Below are positions 12,801 to 24,700 of a stretch of 64,000 bases of DNA, piece by piece (the stretch's first letter is position 1; every line of letters starts with the position of its first letter). The DNA is taken from positions 310,001-374,000 of the forward strand of contig QYRS01000009.1 of NCBI GenBank assembly GCA_006503535.1. Reading direction: 5' to 3'. Below the pieces are notes generated by a model. It had not been told where the DNA came from and did no database searches. It saw nothing but the letters and a program-made list of their open reading frames with translations. The position numbers were made by a program, and so were the translations under genes. The DNA is from Arthrinium phaeospermum (Eukaryota > Ascomycota > Sordariomycetes > Amphisphaeriales > Apiosporaceae).

Positions 12801-13075
12801 GTAAATCTTGCTAAGCTTTGCCTGCCCTGCCCTAACCCAGTACCTATATGCTGATAACAGCGGATTTCAGTACGTTTCGGACGTCCAAGATGACAAGAAG
12901 GACCTGATCTCGGTTCTGCTCGCGTCGTCCAGATCCTCTTCTCGGGTGTCAAAGGAGCGTTTGAGGGTACGTATAAGATACTGAACCCAGACGAGAGACG
13001 GGAAGAAAATTGACCTTGCTCCCAGGAGTTACGAAACATTCTACAATGAAGAAAGCATTGAGCAATCAACGATGA
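9866..13075 (+). CDS. SNF2-family DNA-dependent ATPase, RAD5/RAD16-like with RING-type Cys cluster
   Basis: This is a nuclear chromatin or repair translocase. Eleven exons join in frame: 9866-10057, 10114-10631, 10702-10803, 10859-11061, 11112-11142, 11192-11376, 11428-12313, 12364-12549, 12650-12800, 12871-12967 and 13026-13075, giving about 866 residues. Motif I reads GILADTMGYGKT, where most SNF2 proteins have DEMGLGKT, so the acidic residue and the Leu are replaced while Lys and Thr are kept. Motif II is DEAHCIKN, split by an intron. SGTPIQNRL and the helicase C part (VDGTVKPMEREKAFARF, HRIGQTKEV) are intact. Between the two lobes lies CYQCRDPL..CLRLYCSACYDQW..CDCEPKC, a RING-like cluster as in RAD5/RAD16. 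An ubiquitin ligase role is inferred only. The ATG at 9866 is chosen as the first in-frame ATG after an upstream stop. Confidence 0.88.
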
Positions 13076-13673
13076 GAGCTGTTCAGTATCGCGGTATTGC
13101 ATATCGGGGTTAGGAGCATGTGATTTACAATTGAACCCCTTAATTCGATGATTATTTTACACTTCGACATGGTCCATCATGTATTTTGGAACCCCTAGAT
13201 ATCTGCCGTGTCTTCATGCGATCTTTTACCTTTCAGGCAAGCAGCACTACAAGTGCATGATGATGCCAAATCAGTTCCCAGAAAAGTCCCTCATTTCACT
13301 GCGATATCCAGACTAGTAATGGCGGTCTGGCTGGTCTTCTTTTATGATTTGCAGTTTCCGGAAGGTGGTACAATAGGTGATGTGACGAAACGGGTTCTGA
13401 ACAGCCTGATAGGTTAGTGTATTACCAGCTTACCACCATCAGAGGTTGATGGCTTTCGACAGTGTACTAGATCAGGACTGAAGTCGGGGCCTATCAGCAT
13501 CAGGTGACTCGTTTGATGCTCACACACCAATGTACTAGTACGTATCTAGTTTCTCACCAGCGGGCGAAAATCCATGGGAAAGCGAATATCAACATGTCGT
13601 AACATGCCCAATCAGCGAGACTGTCAATTCAGTCGAAAATGTTGCACATATTTGGCTCAGCCCTTATCTCAGA
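13076..13673. other. Intergenic, no supported gene
   Basis: This lies downstream of the SNF2 gene. A 69-codon plus-strand frame (13208-13417) has no recognisable character. I see nothing else. Confidence 0.5.
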
Positions 13674-14403
13674 TCACAGGTAGGAGAAGAAAATAGTTGA
13701 ACTGAGCGGTGGATCTTCCAGGGGCCGAAGACCGCGCCATAACGCGCCCATCCTCGAAACATCTTGAGACAGCAACGCATCAAAATGGCCAAATGCTCTG
13801 CTCTCTTTTCCCGGCTCCTGTGTGAGCTGCACCCCTGTAGCTCCCATGCCGACCACGGCAACACGTTTTCCAGCTACATCTAGGTCGATGGGACAGGCGG
13901 AGGAATGATACAGAGCACCCATGAAGCAGCCGAAACTAGTCCACGGAGGTATTTTAGGGCATTCGAGTGCTCTAGTGCAGAGCCACAGATATTTGTAACC
14001 CACACATTTATCAGCTTCACTTTGGACTGTCCGCCTGCTGTTTATGTCGTTCTATATGCACTCAACTACACGGGTGTTGAAATAAGTGTCCTGGTAGATC
14101 CCCAAAATCGAGACCACATGTTGAGATTACTGTATTGGTTTCACCTTAGCCATGTCATGAAGCCACCGTCATAGCGGTTCCAGTACCATTTTTTGGCCAC
14201 TCTAGACCGACCTCAAAAACCTTTACTCGAAGAGCGAGATGGCGAATACGATGAAAAATGGAAACATCTGAGAATCCTGGGCCGACAACAAGAGCACAGA
14301 GCTCGAAAATGTCTTGCATCTCGCAATATAAACTGTTCTCAGTAGTCATGATGCCAGCGGCGGCCATCTTATTGCACCCCTTCTCACCAGCCGTATCCAA
14401 CAA
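13674..14403 (-). pseudogene. Relic of a Baeyer-Villiger-type flavin monooxygenase
   Basis: Fragments in changing frames on the minus strand follow the order of an FAD/NADPH-dependent monooxygenase. Near 14260-14330 is the N-terminal Rossmann fold (CALVVGPGFSDV followed by LALRVKVFEVG, in place of GxGxxG). Around 14060-14085 a piece reads DTYFNTRVVE. Around 13940-14000 KYLWLCTRAL is followed by a proline-rich turn. At about 13830-13865 is the second Rossmann motif DVAGKRVAVVGMGATGVQ. Stops and frame changes separate the pieces, spacing is shortened, and roughly the C-terminal half of such an enzyme is missing. No full-length reading frame exists, so I call it a decayed gene, not an expressed one. 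It lies just upstream of the BBE-like oxidase, so an old two-oxidase arrangement is possible but unproven. Confidence 0.7.
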
Positions 14404-14619
14404 AGGAACAAAACAATCACCCCGAAAATGCTTGACCGCCAGGTCGGTCTTACCTGTATCGAGCTCTACACGTAAGGTGAGAAGGCGGTGCTGACCACCA
14501 TCTCATTGGATATTCACATTGAAAACCGCCCGGGCCAAAACATATTTGGCGTCAAATATTGGTATCATTTCTGGGATCCCTGTCCGACCGAACCCGACCT
14601 AAATTTGTGCTGTTTCCAC

Positions 14620-14660
14620 ACCTCAGCCCAACACCCAATCACCCAATCACCTAGCACGCA
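14620..14660 (+). promoter_or_regulatory. Doubled CCAAT boxes upstream of the BBE-like gene
   Basis: Two CCAAT pentamers lie 9 bp apart (ACCCAATCACCCAATCAC) about 185 bp before the ATG at 14830. CCAAT is the known target of the fungal HAP complex; a role here is inferred from position only. Confidence 0.35.
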
Positions 14661-14829
14661 GGATGGAGTGCGCGGGCAGTGTAATGATTGAATGGGGGCC
14701 AAATGCGTCTCTATCGATTGACCATAAAGAGCGTCTTGGCGCTCCCCAATCGTCATTCTCATGACAAACAGGCACCAACTCAACAAGGCTTCCCATCCAG
14801 TACCATTGCATCCTAAAACATCCATCAGG

Positions 14830-16663
14830 ATGCGTTTGTTCCCACAACTTCTTCTTCTTCTTCTTACTTGGCTCGTGTCAAGGAGCCATGGCGAGGCGGT
14901 AGACCCGTCCCCAAACCAGGACTCGAACCAAACCTTCAGTTCCCAGAACGTGGCGTGGTCTCATCCCGATATCCTCTCGTTCCCCGGTTCCGAGGCGTTC
15001 ACCAATGCCACCTGGAGATGGGACGTATATTACCCTCCGACCTACCGAGCCGCAATCACGCCCCTGAGTGAGGACGATGTAGTAAACGCTGTAAGTCAAC
15101 TTGTCCGTAACCCGGAGGGATGAGAACGCGACGGCTGATATAGGTTACAGGTCAAAGTGGCTACCAAATTCAAGATACCCTTCTTAGCTACCGGAGGCCG
15201 CCACGGACATACGACGACTCTCGCCAATTTGAAGAGCGGCCTCGCCATAGATCTCAGCCAATTGAAACACGTCGAGGTCGATAAGAAAGCCGGGACCCTG
15301 ACTATTGGCCCCGGTGTTCTTTTCGCTGATATCTTTGACCCCGTTTATGAGGCAGGCTATCAGATCAGTAAGCTTAGACGCATCTCCCGTTCAGCAGTGT
15401 CAAATTGAGCCAAATTTCTTAACAATCAACCATAGCTACGGGAAGTTGCAGCTGTGTTGGCATGACTGGCGCCGGCCTTGGTGCCGGTGTGGGGCGCCTA
15501 CAGGGTCTAGAGGGCCTCATGGTAGACGCAGTGCAGTCTGTCCGGATCGTTACCGCAGACGGAAAGGTCCTGGAGGCTTCTGAAGAGTCCAACGCCGATC
15601 TGTTCTGGGGCATCCGTGGAGCCGGTGCCAATTTCGGCGTCATTGTATCGACGACGTTCAAGCTGCAGCCCCTTTATAACAATGGCGTTTGGACAACGGC
15701 CGATCTGATATTCCCCGGCGATCGCAACGTGTCTTACTTCGATATGCTGGACAAGCTGCACCCCCTTCCCCCTCAACTAACCGTGGAGACCATCATGTCT
15801 TACAACAGCACTCTTAAGCAGGTATGTCACAGTCTTCATATGCTCGTGTGCTAGAAACCAATCTTCTGACGTCGTAATGAACCACAAGCCGCAACTCATG
15901 GTGAGTGTGGTATACGCCGGCTCCCAGGAAGAAACACTGGACGTCATGAAGCCGATCCTTGCCCTCCATCCCACATATCAAACCATCAAAGAGATCACGT
16001 GGAACCGGATGAGCTACGAAAGCAGCTTCGGACTGGACCAACCGTCTTGGTGCGTCAATGGGAATCTCTATGCCAATTACGGCGTGAATCTCCGCAACAA
16101 CTCAGTGGCTACCTGGCGGGAGAACTACGACAAATTGGCCAAGTTCTGGGTAGACACACCCGAAGCCCAGAGCTCCGTCGTTGTGTTCGAGACTTGGTCG
16201 ATCCAGGGCACAGTCGCCGTCCCAGACGACCGAACGGCCTATCCTTGGCGTGACGCCACCACCTACGTGTAAGTACCAAAACCATGATTCCAGGAGCCCG
16301 CAACACGTACATACGAAACCCCTTCCCCCACCCCCCTCCTTATTCTATCCAACCTTACAGCCAACCGCTCACTCACACCCAAACGACGGCAGGATGCTCC
16401 AAATGCGCTGGGACCCCCAGAGCCGCAACGCGGCCGCCGTCAGCGCGGCCGCCACCGAAATGGCGCGCGAGCTCCGCAGCAGCTACGCCGCGACCTCGGG
16501 CTACGGCGGGCTGACGGTCTACATCAACTACGCCATCGGCGACGAGGAAATCGAGCAGGTCTACGGGCGGGCCAAGCTGCCCCGGCTGGCCGGGCTGAAG
16601 AAGAAGTACGACCCGGACAACGTGTTTGGCTATAACACTCCGCTTCCCACCGAGTATCCTTGA
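14830..16663 (+). CDS. Secreted FAD-linked oxidoreductase, berberine-bridge-enzyme-like
   Basis: This is an extracellular or vacuolar flavin oxidase of the BBE/oligosaccharide-oxidase superfamily. Five exons join in frame: 14830-15090, 15151-15367, 15436-15821, 15889-16268 and 16393-16663, giving 504 residues, usual for the family. Residues 1 to about 22 are a signal peptide (Leu-rich, then RSHG). The PCMH-type FAD domain has TGGRHGHTTT, whose His can attach to FAD, and CSCVGMTGAG, which matches the C-x-x-V-G position of the second (cysteinyl) FAD link, so bicovalent FAD is expected. RGAGANFGVIV closes the FAD domain. The C-terminal BBE segment ends with GYGGLTVYINYAI and YDPDNVFGYNTPL. The substrate is unknown; relatives act on sugars, alkaloids or secondary metabolites. 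The gene looks intact. Confidence 0.9.
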
Positions 16664-17098
16664 GAGCAAGTCGCTCGGGTCATGGGGATATGCATTTAGA
16701 CTAGGCCGGGCGAGAGAAGAAGGTTGTATACATTTTTGAATTTGAGTGGTGTCCATGTCGAGACGTCTTTGCTACAATCCAGGGCTGAACGAGATATGAA
16801 AACCGGGGGATTTCCTATTTGTGTGCGTTTGTTGAGGGCTTATCCCTTTCCTGTTGCGGCTGTTGGTAAGTAGCAAGGTAGCCAAGTCATATTTACTTGT
16901 GTATGACCCGTTTGGCTATGAAGCTCTGTAACAACGCAAAATACAGTAGTACATGCTGGCATCTTACGTATAAGATTGTTGCCATGGTCTGCCTTGTCGT
17001 ATTCGGTATAGGCGCAAATATCGATTTCCCACCTTATTTACATGCAATAGTTGGCGCAAAACCAGCTCCAGCCTAAACCATTCGAGCTCGCCCATTAA
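16664..17098. other. Convergent intergenic region
   Basis: This lies between the 3' ends of the BBE-like gene and the HET gene remnant. No gene, repeat or RNA is recognised. Confidence 0.5.
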
Positions 17099-18508
17099 CT
17101 ACTTCAAGTTGAACCATTGTTCCCCGCCCCCCACATTGCCTACATCTTTGTCCTGCTCAGGAGTACTCAAGTGGCCGACCAGATGGTGAGAATCAGATGT
17201 AGGTATCTTCACCGATCCGCTAAGGTACGCATCACCAATTAATACCCAGTCACTGTCCACCTGGCGTAGTACGATGGGGACCGTCAGCCCGGAAAGCAGG
17301 CAGATCTTGTCGCCAGCTTGCGACCGGGGAGCTGCAGAGCCCATCCGGCCGCCACTGGTGACGAAGAACCGCCTGTTGACGTGCCTGGTGCGAATTCTGT
17401 CCCAGAACAAGTCCAAAGACCTGTCCTCGCCTTCGTCTTGGCTAGCGAGTCTCAAGAGCGCTGGAATCTGACCTGGAGGCTCCAGATCCTCGTCGCTCGC
17501 GTATTCGTTGTCCAAGTCCGCGTCATCGAAATCAACCGGTTCGTCCTCCAGCGCGACCCCACTCTCGGTCGGGACATTGCCCTCGGCCGGCCAGAACTTG
17601 GCCACTAAAGACTGGAACGCATAACGGTAGTCATCGTTGCAATCGCATGCTATGGGTTGTTTGTTTGGATGTTCGGCTTGCATTTGCAGCGTCGTCCTGA
17701 GCGAGCCAGCCAGTTCCGTGCGATGCACATGGGGATTTGCTGCCAGGGCCGCGTCCCAAAGCTGACTTACTATTCGGAGAACCGTTCCCCTATACTCTGC
17801 GCATCGTGGCTTAGCACATCGAACGCCGAAGCAAGGCCTGGACGTAGTGGGACTGCGGTCGGAAATTGGCGGGGGCAGCTGCTCGCAGACTTCGAAAATC
17901 GTGTCTACGACTACCCCCGCAATGCGTAGAATGTTCTGCGGTGTGTCGGTGTCCACCTTCATGGCATCGTGCTTGGCGTCCCTTTCGATTAAGGAAGATA
18001 GTGGTTTGTAAGAACCCCGGGCTTTGTCCTGAACAAAATGATATCTTGGAACCCAAGAAGGGAAACCCGTGTCCGACACACCCCATCCGTGTCTCGGCAC
18101 GAGGCATTGGGCCTGTAAAAGCAGATAAAGGCCGGCTGCAGAACACATGGCGGCTTTGGTGGCATTGGTGTATATGTCCACCAGCGGCAAGCTGTAATCT
18201 GGCGAAAAGGACTTGCGAAGTGCTACTTGTGTCTCGTCTAGAAGATCCTCTTTCAGAAGGCCATATAGGGCAAACACCCTATCCTTTGGATCCGTGGCCC
18301 CCAATCTCGGATTCGACACCAGCACAAACAGGGGATGTGATTTCTCGTCTTGTATCTTACCGATCATCACCGTGTTGGACAGCCCAACCCGGCTACCCGG
18401 CTCAAGGTTCTCGTCGGAGACGTTGTGTGTTATGTAGTGCGTTGTTTGGACAAGGTGCCGCCAACACATCTGATATTTCCCCCAAAAAACATGGACATGT
18501 TTGGAGAG

Positions 18509-18523
18509 GACCACCTCCTGGAT
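18509..18523. repeat. Left copy of target-site-like duplication
   Basis: GACCACCTCCTGGAT here and GACTACCTCCTGGAT at 20739-20753 border the AT-rich block in direct orientation. Both encode the HET residues IQEVV on the minus strand, so one copy is extra. A 15-bp duplication suits target-primed retroposition better than most DNA transposons. Confidence 0.75.
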
Positions 18524-20738
18524 CTTCTTTCTTCTTTCTTCTTTTTTTTTTTTCGATTCGTATTAAAGTTTCCTAATAGAAATAAAAGATTTATAAAGAA
18601 TAGGTTATTTTAAAAATAATAAATTTAAAAATAAAGTATTATATTTAATATTTTCGAAACTTTTAAAAATATTTTAATAATTATAACTTTTATAAATCGA
18701 TAAAAGCTTAATAATGGTTAATATATCGATAATTATAAAATTCCTTCTTTAGTTTCGGTTTTATCTTTAATCGTTACCTATAATAACTTAGCGGATTATA
18801 TATAAAGGCTGTCCTCGCTTTTTTTATTAATTATTTAAATTAAATCTTTTATTTAATATAATTATATATAACTTTATTTATATTATTATATTTATTTATT
18901 ATAACGATAAAAATTTCCGAAATTAATCGACGTTTAATGTATTATAATTATATAAAAAGGAAAGTTAATAATAAATAATTCTATTTTATAAAAAACGTTA
19001 ATTTATTAATTATATTAAAAAGAAAATTTATATTTTTTTAAAATTTTCGTAATATTAAAATAAATAATTTTATATTAATTATTATTATTTATTTAAATTT
19101 TTCTTTTATATATATATACAATTAATATAAATAATAAAAAATAAATAAATAATAATATAAATTAATAATAACTTTATATTAAAATAAATAAATATTTTAA
19201 ATAATAAAATTAAAAAAATTAAGCCTTTAATAATAATAAATAATAAATTTTAAGCCCTTTTTTTATTATAACTTTTAATTATAGCTATTTATTATCCCTT
19301 ATAATATAAAGTTTAAAATAAACCCGGAGCTCGCGATAATATTATATTTAATTATTAAGAAAAGAATTACTCGTTCGTATTATATAAGTTTAAAATTTAT
19401 TAGAAATTATTCGTATTAAATAATAAAACTTTTAAAATTAACGTATATAAATACCGATTTTATATAAGTTTTTAAAAAAAGCTTTTAAAAATAAATATAA
19501 ATTCTCGCAATAAACGCCTATTCTTTAAAACTAATAATTTATTTCTCTTTTTTATTATATATATATATATATATTTATTATTACTTAACTTTAATCCTTT
19601 ATATATTATTAAATATATATATAATTATTTAAATCTTAATACTTATTTATATATATAATAAATATTAATATTAATAACAATATTATATTATACGCGTTTA
19701 TAAAAAGCGTTTTTAATAAATTTAAAAAAACTATTTTATTAATTATACGTTATAACGCCTTAAAATCGAAATATTTTATTAAATTTATTAATCGATTAAA
19801 ATTAATATATCTCGATATTATTAAAGCTATTAATAATATAATATTTTAAAAGCCGAAATAAAAAATAGTTTTATATTTATACTCTTTTTTATTATTTAAT
19901 AAAAAATAAAAATAAAAAAAAATCGAAAAAAATAACGATCGATTATTTCGTAATTTTAATAATAAATATCGCGTTTTCGTAAAGTTAAAAAAAAGCTATA
20001 TAAATATAAAATAAAAAGCCGCGTTAATTTTTAATCGCTATTCGGAAATTCGCCGGAACGAAATAACGAAATAAATAACGTTAAAACGTCGATAAGTAAA
20101 AGATAAAAAAAACCGAAATTAATAAATAATTTTTTAATAATAAATATATTATTATCGATTTATTATTAATCGGTTATTATATAATTAATTAATTTATATA
20201 TTTATTTAATCTAATTTATTGTATAAAAGGTAATAAGTTTTATATAAACGATTATAAAAGCTTTTAAAAATTATTAAATATAAAGTTAAAAAAATACCTT
20301 ATTTAAACCGGCTTTTTATAAAACATATATTATCGATTACGAATTTTTTTAAAAAAAATAAATTTCGGCGATAATAAAACTTTCTTTATTAAATAAATTA
20401 AGTAATTTAAAAATTTCTATAAACGGGAAATAAATAAAAAAATATTATTTAAACCTTATTTTTTAATCGCGATATTTAAAAAAACTTTTAATTTTAAACG
20501 TTAATTAAAAAGCTCGGCGAAAAAGATAACGAGTAAATCGACCGAGGTAGTAATAAATTAAACTAGGGTTATATAATAATATAAACCTAGAAAAAGGAGG
20601 GAAAAAGGGAAAAAAAGCGTTATATAAAGTTAACTAGGTTGTTTTAAACCTTACCGATCGATAATATTAATATTAATACTTTATATATAAATATAAACTT
20701 TTAAACCAGTACAATTTAGCCTCTTGCCTAGGAGGAGA
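18524..20738 (-). mobile_element. RIP-mutated AT-rich insertion, probably a non-LTR retroelement remnant
   Basis: About 2.2 kb consists almost wholly of A and T with scattered CpG. Reading 18601-20700 I find only about four CpA and about five TpG, while CpG is still common. This is what C-to-T mutation at CpA on both strands (RIP) leaves behind. No open reading frame, terminal inverted repeat or LTR is recognisable. On the minus strand the block ends, next to the HET 3' part, in an A-rich tail (the T-run at 18542-18553 plus GAA repeats at 18524-18541), followed at once by the direct repeat. A-tail plus a 15-bp duplication point to a LINE or SINE-type element, but the coding content has been erased. 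It lies in the same orientation as the gene it disrupts. Confidence 0.72.
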
Positions 20739-20753
20739 CTACCTCCTGGATAA
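20739..20753. repeat. Right copy of target-site-like duplication
   Basis: This is the partner of 18509-18523, with one C/T difference at its fourth base. It marks the 5' border of the AT-rich insertion. Confidence 0.75.
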
Positions 20754-21366
20754 CCCAGAGCCTTGTGAACCAAGCAGCTGAGAAGAACGCGCCCAGCGCA
20801 TCCCAGTCAATATTTGGAGGGAATGGATCAGCGGTAGACTCGTCCCAGAACTCGCCATACTTCTTTGCGTTCCCGAATCGTATCTGACGCCAATTGGCAA
20901 TCTCCATGATCATCTGCATTGACTTTTGGGCTGTCCCGTTGTCCCTGCCGAGCCAGACGAGTGTCATGGCTGATCGCTCGTAGATAGAACGCATCATGGC
21001 CACTTGTTGGCTCCGTTCATCCATGTTAGCTTGGTTGATGCACACGGCATCAATCCAGACCCGGCGTTTCTTTTGGGCAATGCATAGTTCCAGAAGTACA
21101 TCGTGAGCGCTTTCGGACACGGAGAGGCTGCATCCCTTGATGTTGATATTCTTGGCTTCCATGGCCCCCGTATCGCCCCAGCACCATGAGATGGCATCGA
21201 ATCCTTCCACTTGATCGTCCAACATCGAGGCATATTCAAAGTCAAACTCGATAGGGTCTGTGCTGGTTATGAGTAGGATCCTCGTTTCCTGGCGCTTTTT
21301 GTCAAGTGGCTGATAGAGTTGCGGGGCATGGCTTTTCCCATCATCCGACACTGGCTGAGCCATCAT

Positions 21367-21764
21367 TAACGCATGCTTGTTTCTGGAGGTATGTCGAATA
21401 TCAATAATACAGTAAATATCTCATCACGATGGCTGAGATGGATAGGAAGTTTTATCCCCACATGGGGATAGTTGCTTCGGGGTTGACATGTGCCGGTCCA
21501 GGCAGAAGCGCCCAAATGGAGGGTAGCAATGGAGTCCGGCTGCATATGCCGTGACTGCCGATCTATTCCATTAAAGACACGGCTCTTATCATCTCCTCTA
21601 CTTCTGGTCTGGCCCGCAGCTCGTGTCAGGTGTCCGTCAGCTGCTCTAGCATGCTACTCAGGTGTGGGTTCACTAATACAGCGGCAAATAACGCGATGGA
21701 CGGAACAGAAAACATTGCAAGCATTGAACAAAATTCTGAAACTCTGGCATTCCCGGGCACTAAT
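21367..21764. other. Spacer between HET and NACHT genes
   Basis: About 400 bp between two same-strand genes, presumably the HET promoter and the NACHT 3' region. No element or RNA is seen. Confidence 0.45.
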
Positions 21765-24700
21765 TCAGGAACAGGTTATCAACATCTTTGTGCGGTAATG
21801 CAGGCTACTTCTGACTGGCACCCGGAAAGGCTGTCCCGCGTCAACGTACGAACCCCGTAGCCGGCTAGCTTCGCCCAACGTAGGGTTATCTCTCTCCGAA
21901 CCACCGTCTGTTGAAGCTTCCCAGTCCCGCCAATCCGTCAGGTAGTCGAGCGGCCAGGACATTTGTATCGGTCCTTGCTCGATGCTATAACCAGTAGCGG
22001 TTTCGCACGGGCCAATCAAGTTCGGGCTATTATTGTCCTCCGAGGCTTCGCTTGAGGACGAATGCGCTGTAAGAAACAAGGAAACCGTACCCTTTCCATC
22101 TACCGACAATCTTGGATGACGGCGCGCCGTGGAGGAAGGGAAGAAGATGGGTTCCCGTAATGTCTGAAAGCCTGATGGGAAACCGTGATGGCTTTGATCC
22201 CGTGGTGGAAAAGGCAGACGAACGATCTTGGGCTGGCATGACAGCTGCGGCAAGGCGGCGTATACGCAATCCGGCCCCCATGAGGTCAGGAGGAGAGGAA
22301 TCTGGAGGATTTCGCTTACGAAAAACGACAATGTTGCCGAGGGGCCTAGTGCAGAAAGCTCTAGTGCCGAGTCCCCTTTGCAAACCATTTCGAGCAGCGA
22401 AATGGATAGATGGCATTGCATGCCATGACCCACAGGTGCCGCAGCCAGAAGGAGGTAGATCAAGCCTTGTCCGGTCTCTGGGGCGTGAAACTCCTTGTGT
22501 AAACATTGGACGAAGCCAAAGTCGACCTCAGGGGGCTCTGGGAGTGTTGCCCTCTCGATAACACCGGTCACCGTATCGGCCAGACAGAACTCGTGGGCCG
22601 AAGGGCTCCAACATGCCCAAGGCTCTGAATGGTGAAATGCGACGGGAGTAACAACATTACTGCATGCTGACCCCCAGAGATACGTGATGGGTTTGTCATT
22701 TTCTCGGGCGATAAGCAAGCAGTTTTGGCGGGTAGAACGATTGCCGCTGCGAGTCAGGTTGTCGTCACAGGATGAATCGGAATATGAATCACTGTCCGAG
22801 TCCGACCCAGATTCTGATGGCAATTCCGACTTCAACGAACTCATAACAACACGCTCCTGCCGATCATTATCAATCCTATCAGCCTCTCTCGTTTCTGTCC
22901 TCCACTGTATAGCGACGACAGGGAGTTTACAGTCTGGTGACAGTTTCGCAGTGTCAAAGTTTGAGGTATAGGTGACAATACTCCTCCAATGTGGTTGAGA
23001 TGAGCCCGGGATCTCCACTTCGGTACCACTCGCGAATTGAGTTGGAAGTGTGGTCAGACACTTCGGGCAAGATGGAGAAGGGAAGTGCCTATGACCACGT
23101 AAATGGGTGCATTCCTCGACGGGGTTATCGGAGCATAAACTGCTACAGCTCCTTGCAGACCCAGACGCGTTCTCAAAGGTAGGCTGTTGCTGCCTCTTTC
23201 GTATCTCTGTTTCGATCCGGTCCTCCAAACTCGTATGGCCCGAAGCAATACTTCGGCATTGTACGCGATGCGAGAGCCATTGGTTGATTGTTGGCCACCT
23301 TGACCTCCATTGATCATCCATGTAGCAGTGGTTCAAATTGCCAGGGTACGAGTTCAACACATGACACCATTGTGTCACAAATCGATCGAACTCAGCCGTT
23401 CGGGATAGACTGACCCCTGCCGGCAGCGGCGATCCGTAATGTATCTCCATTGGGTTCGATCCCAACGGCGTTGTTGGAATGAAAGACCGGTAGCTAAGTG
23501 ACTTGCGATGCCGGCGGTAATACACAGCATAAAGGTGAGGTGCGACAACAGATTGAACTGTAACACAGTTCCAAAAGGCCGAGCTCTCCATGAAAGACTC
23601 GACTTGACGATGCAACTTGCTTGTGGGTGCGCAGCTACTGAGATGTGCGTGCCAGAATACGGCGGCGTACTTTAGGAAGGCATGGTCCTGATCGTCCAGA
23701 AACCCCTTTCCAGATCCCGGCTTGTTGTATCTTGGGTTAGACAGGTATTGGAGGCAGGCTGTTCTCAGCTCCTGATTGGCACTTTCTTCCGTTGTAAAGA
23801 AGCGAACGACTGCCGGTGGTGCACTCATACCTTTGCTAAAGGAGGCCAAAAGCGCACGCTCCTTTCTTTCAAAGTGCTTCTCGTCGGGGCCTTGACCGGC
23901 AGTATCGATGAATGCGCCAGGTCTTTTACTCTTTCCCGAACCGATACACTGTAAGAGAAAGTCGTGTGCCGATTTGTGTATGAATCTCAATAGTGGATCT
24001 TCTGAACAGCCCGGGAGGGAGCGGATTTGTGTATGAATCTCAATAGTGGATCTTCTGAACAGCCCGGGAGGGAGCGGTCGAACACGATCAAGCCTGAGCC
24101 AAGGTCTTCCAGCACGGAGGGCCCCAGCATATTATGTGGCAAGGAGTATGAAGTCGGCGACGTTACCACTGTCAGCGCCTGCGACATCTCACTCAGCCGT
24201 AATGACTGGAACGACGCAATAAGAAACGCAAACATCTTCCGGGCTAGCTCTTGCTGCCACATCTTGCGCTTCGATAGGCGGTGTAGGGCTCGCATGTAGA
24301 GACCGTTCAAACCACGGGGGAATGCGTCAAGCTCTCTTAATACTTGTTTCTCGTCAGTGGTCGAGTTATCATTCAAAACTCGAAGCATGATGGTTGCCCA
24401 AAGAAAGTTGCCTTCGGACTTCCCGACCACACGATCGATCATGTGTAACCGTTTCGGATTGGTGCATTGGTCGTGCAAGAACGTTTTGATATCGGTTTTG
24501 ATGAAGTCGACAGTAGCTTCGATCTCGGAAACGTTATATCGCAAGAGATGGTGGCGAATCTCACGCTCCGGTCGACTCGTGAAGAACCATTTCACGATTC
24601 CGTAGGTCGATGTCTCTAGCAGCGTTCCCAGGACAGGCAGCAGGATTTTGCGATCCCGACACTCGTCTAATCCGTCGAGAATAATGTGCACTCGACTGAT

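Larger units (their letters stand above)
17099..21366 (-). pseudogene. HET-domain (heterokaryon incompatibility) gene split by an inserted element
   Basis: HET-domain proteins trigger incompatibility cell death in ascomycetes. The 5' part (21366 to about 20739) carries the classic HET blocks: FDAISWCWGD, RRVWIDAVCINQ with MRSIYERSAMTLVWLGRD, and WFTRLWVIQEVV. It then runs into a stop at 20728, inside foreign DNA. The 3' part (18523 down to 17099) restarts with the same IQEVV codons and continues through DPKDRVFALYGLL to a GDKICLLSG C-terminal block that is normal for the family. Together the parts match the length of an ordinary HET protein (about 680 residues). Between them lies a 2.2 kb AT-rich block bordered by a 15-bp direct repeat (18509-18523 and 20739-20753, one transition). 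The flanking coding parts themselves show no other stop, so the disruption is the main lesion. Confidence 0.85.

Noticed and set aside
18524..20738. AT-rich block as an ordinary long intron or as a centromeric/rDNA spacer
   Set aside because: The 15-bp flanking duplication and duplicated IQEVV codons argue for insertion, and RIP-type dinucleotide depletion fits a former repeat.
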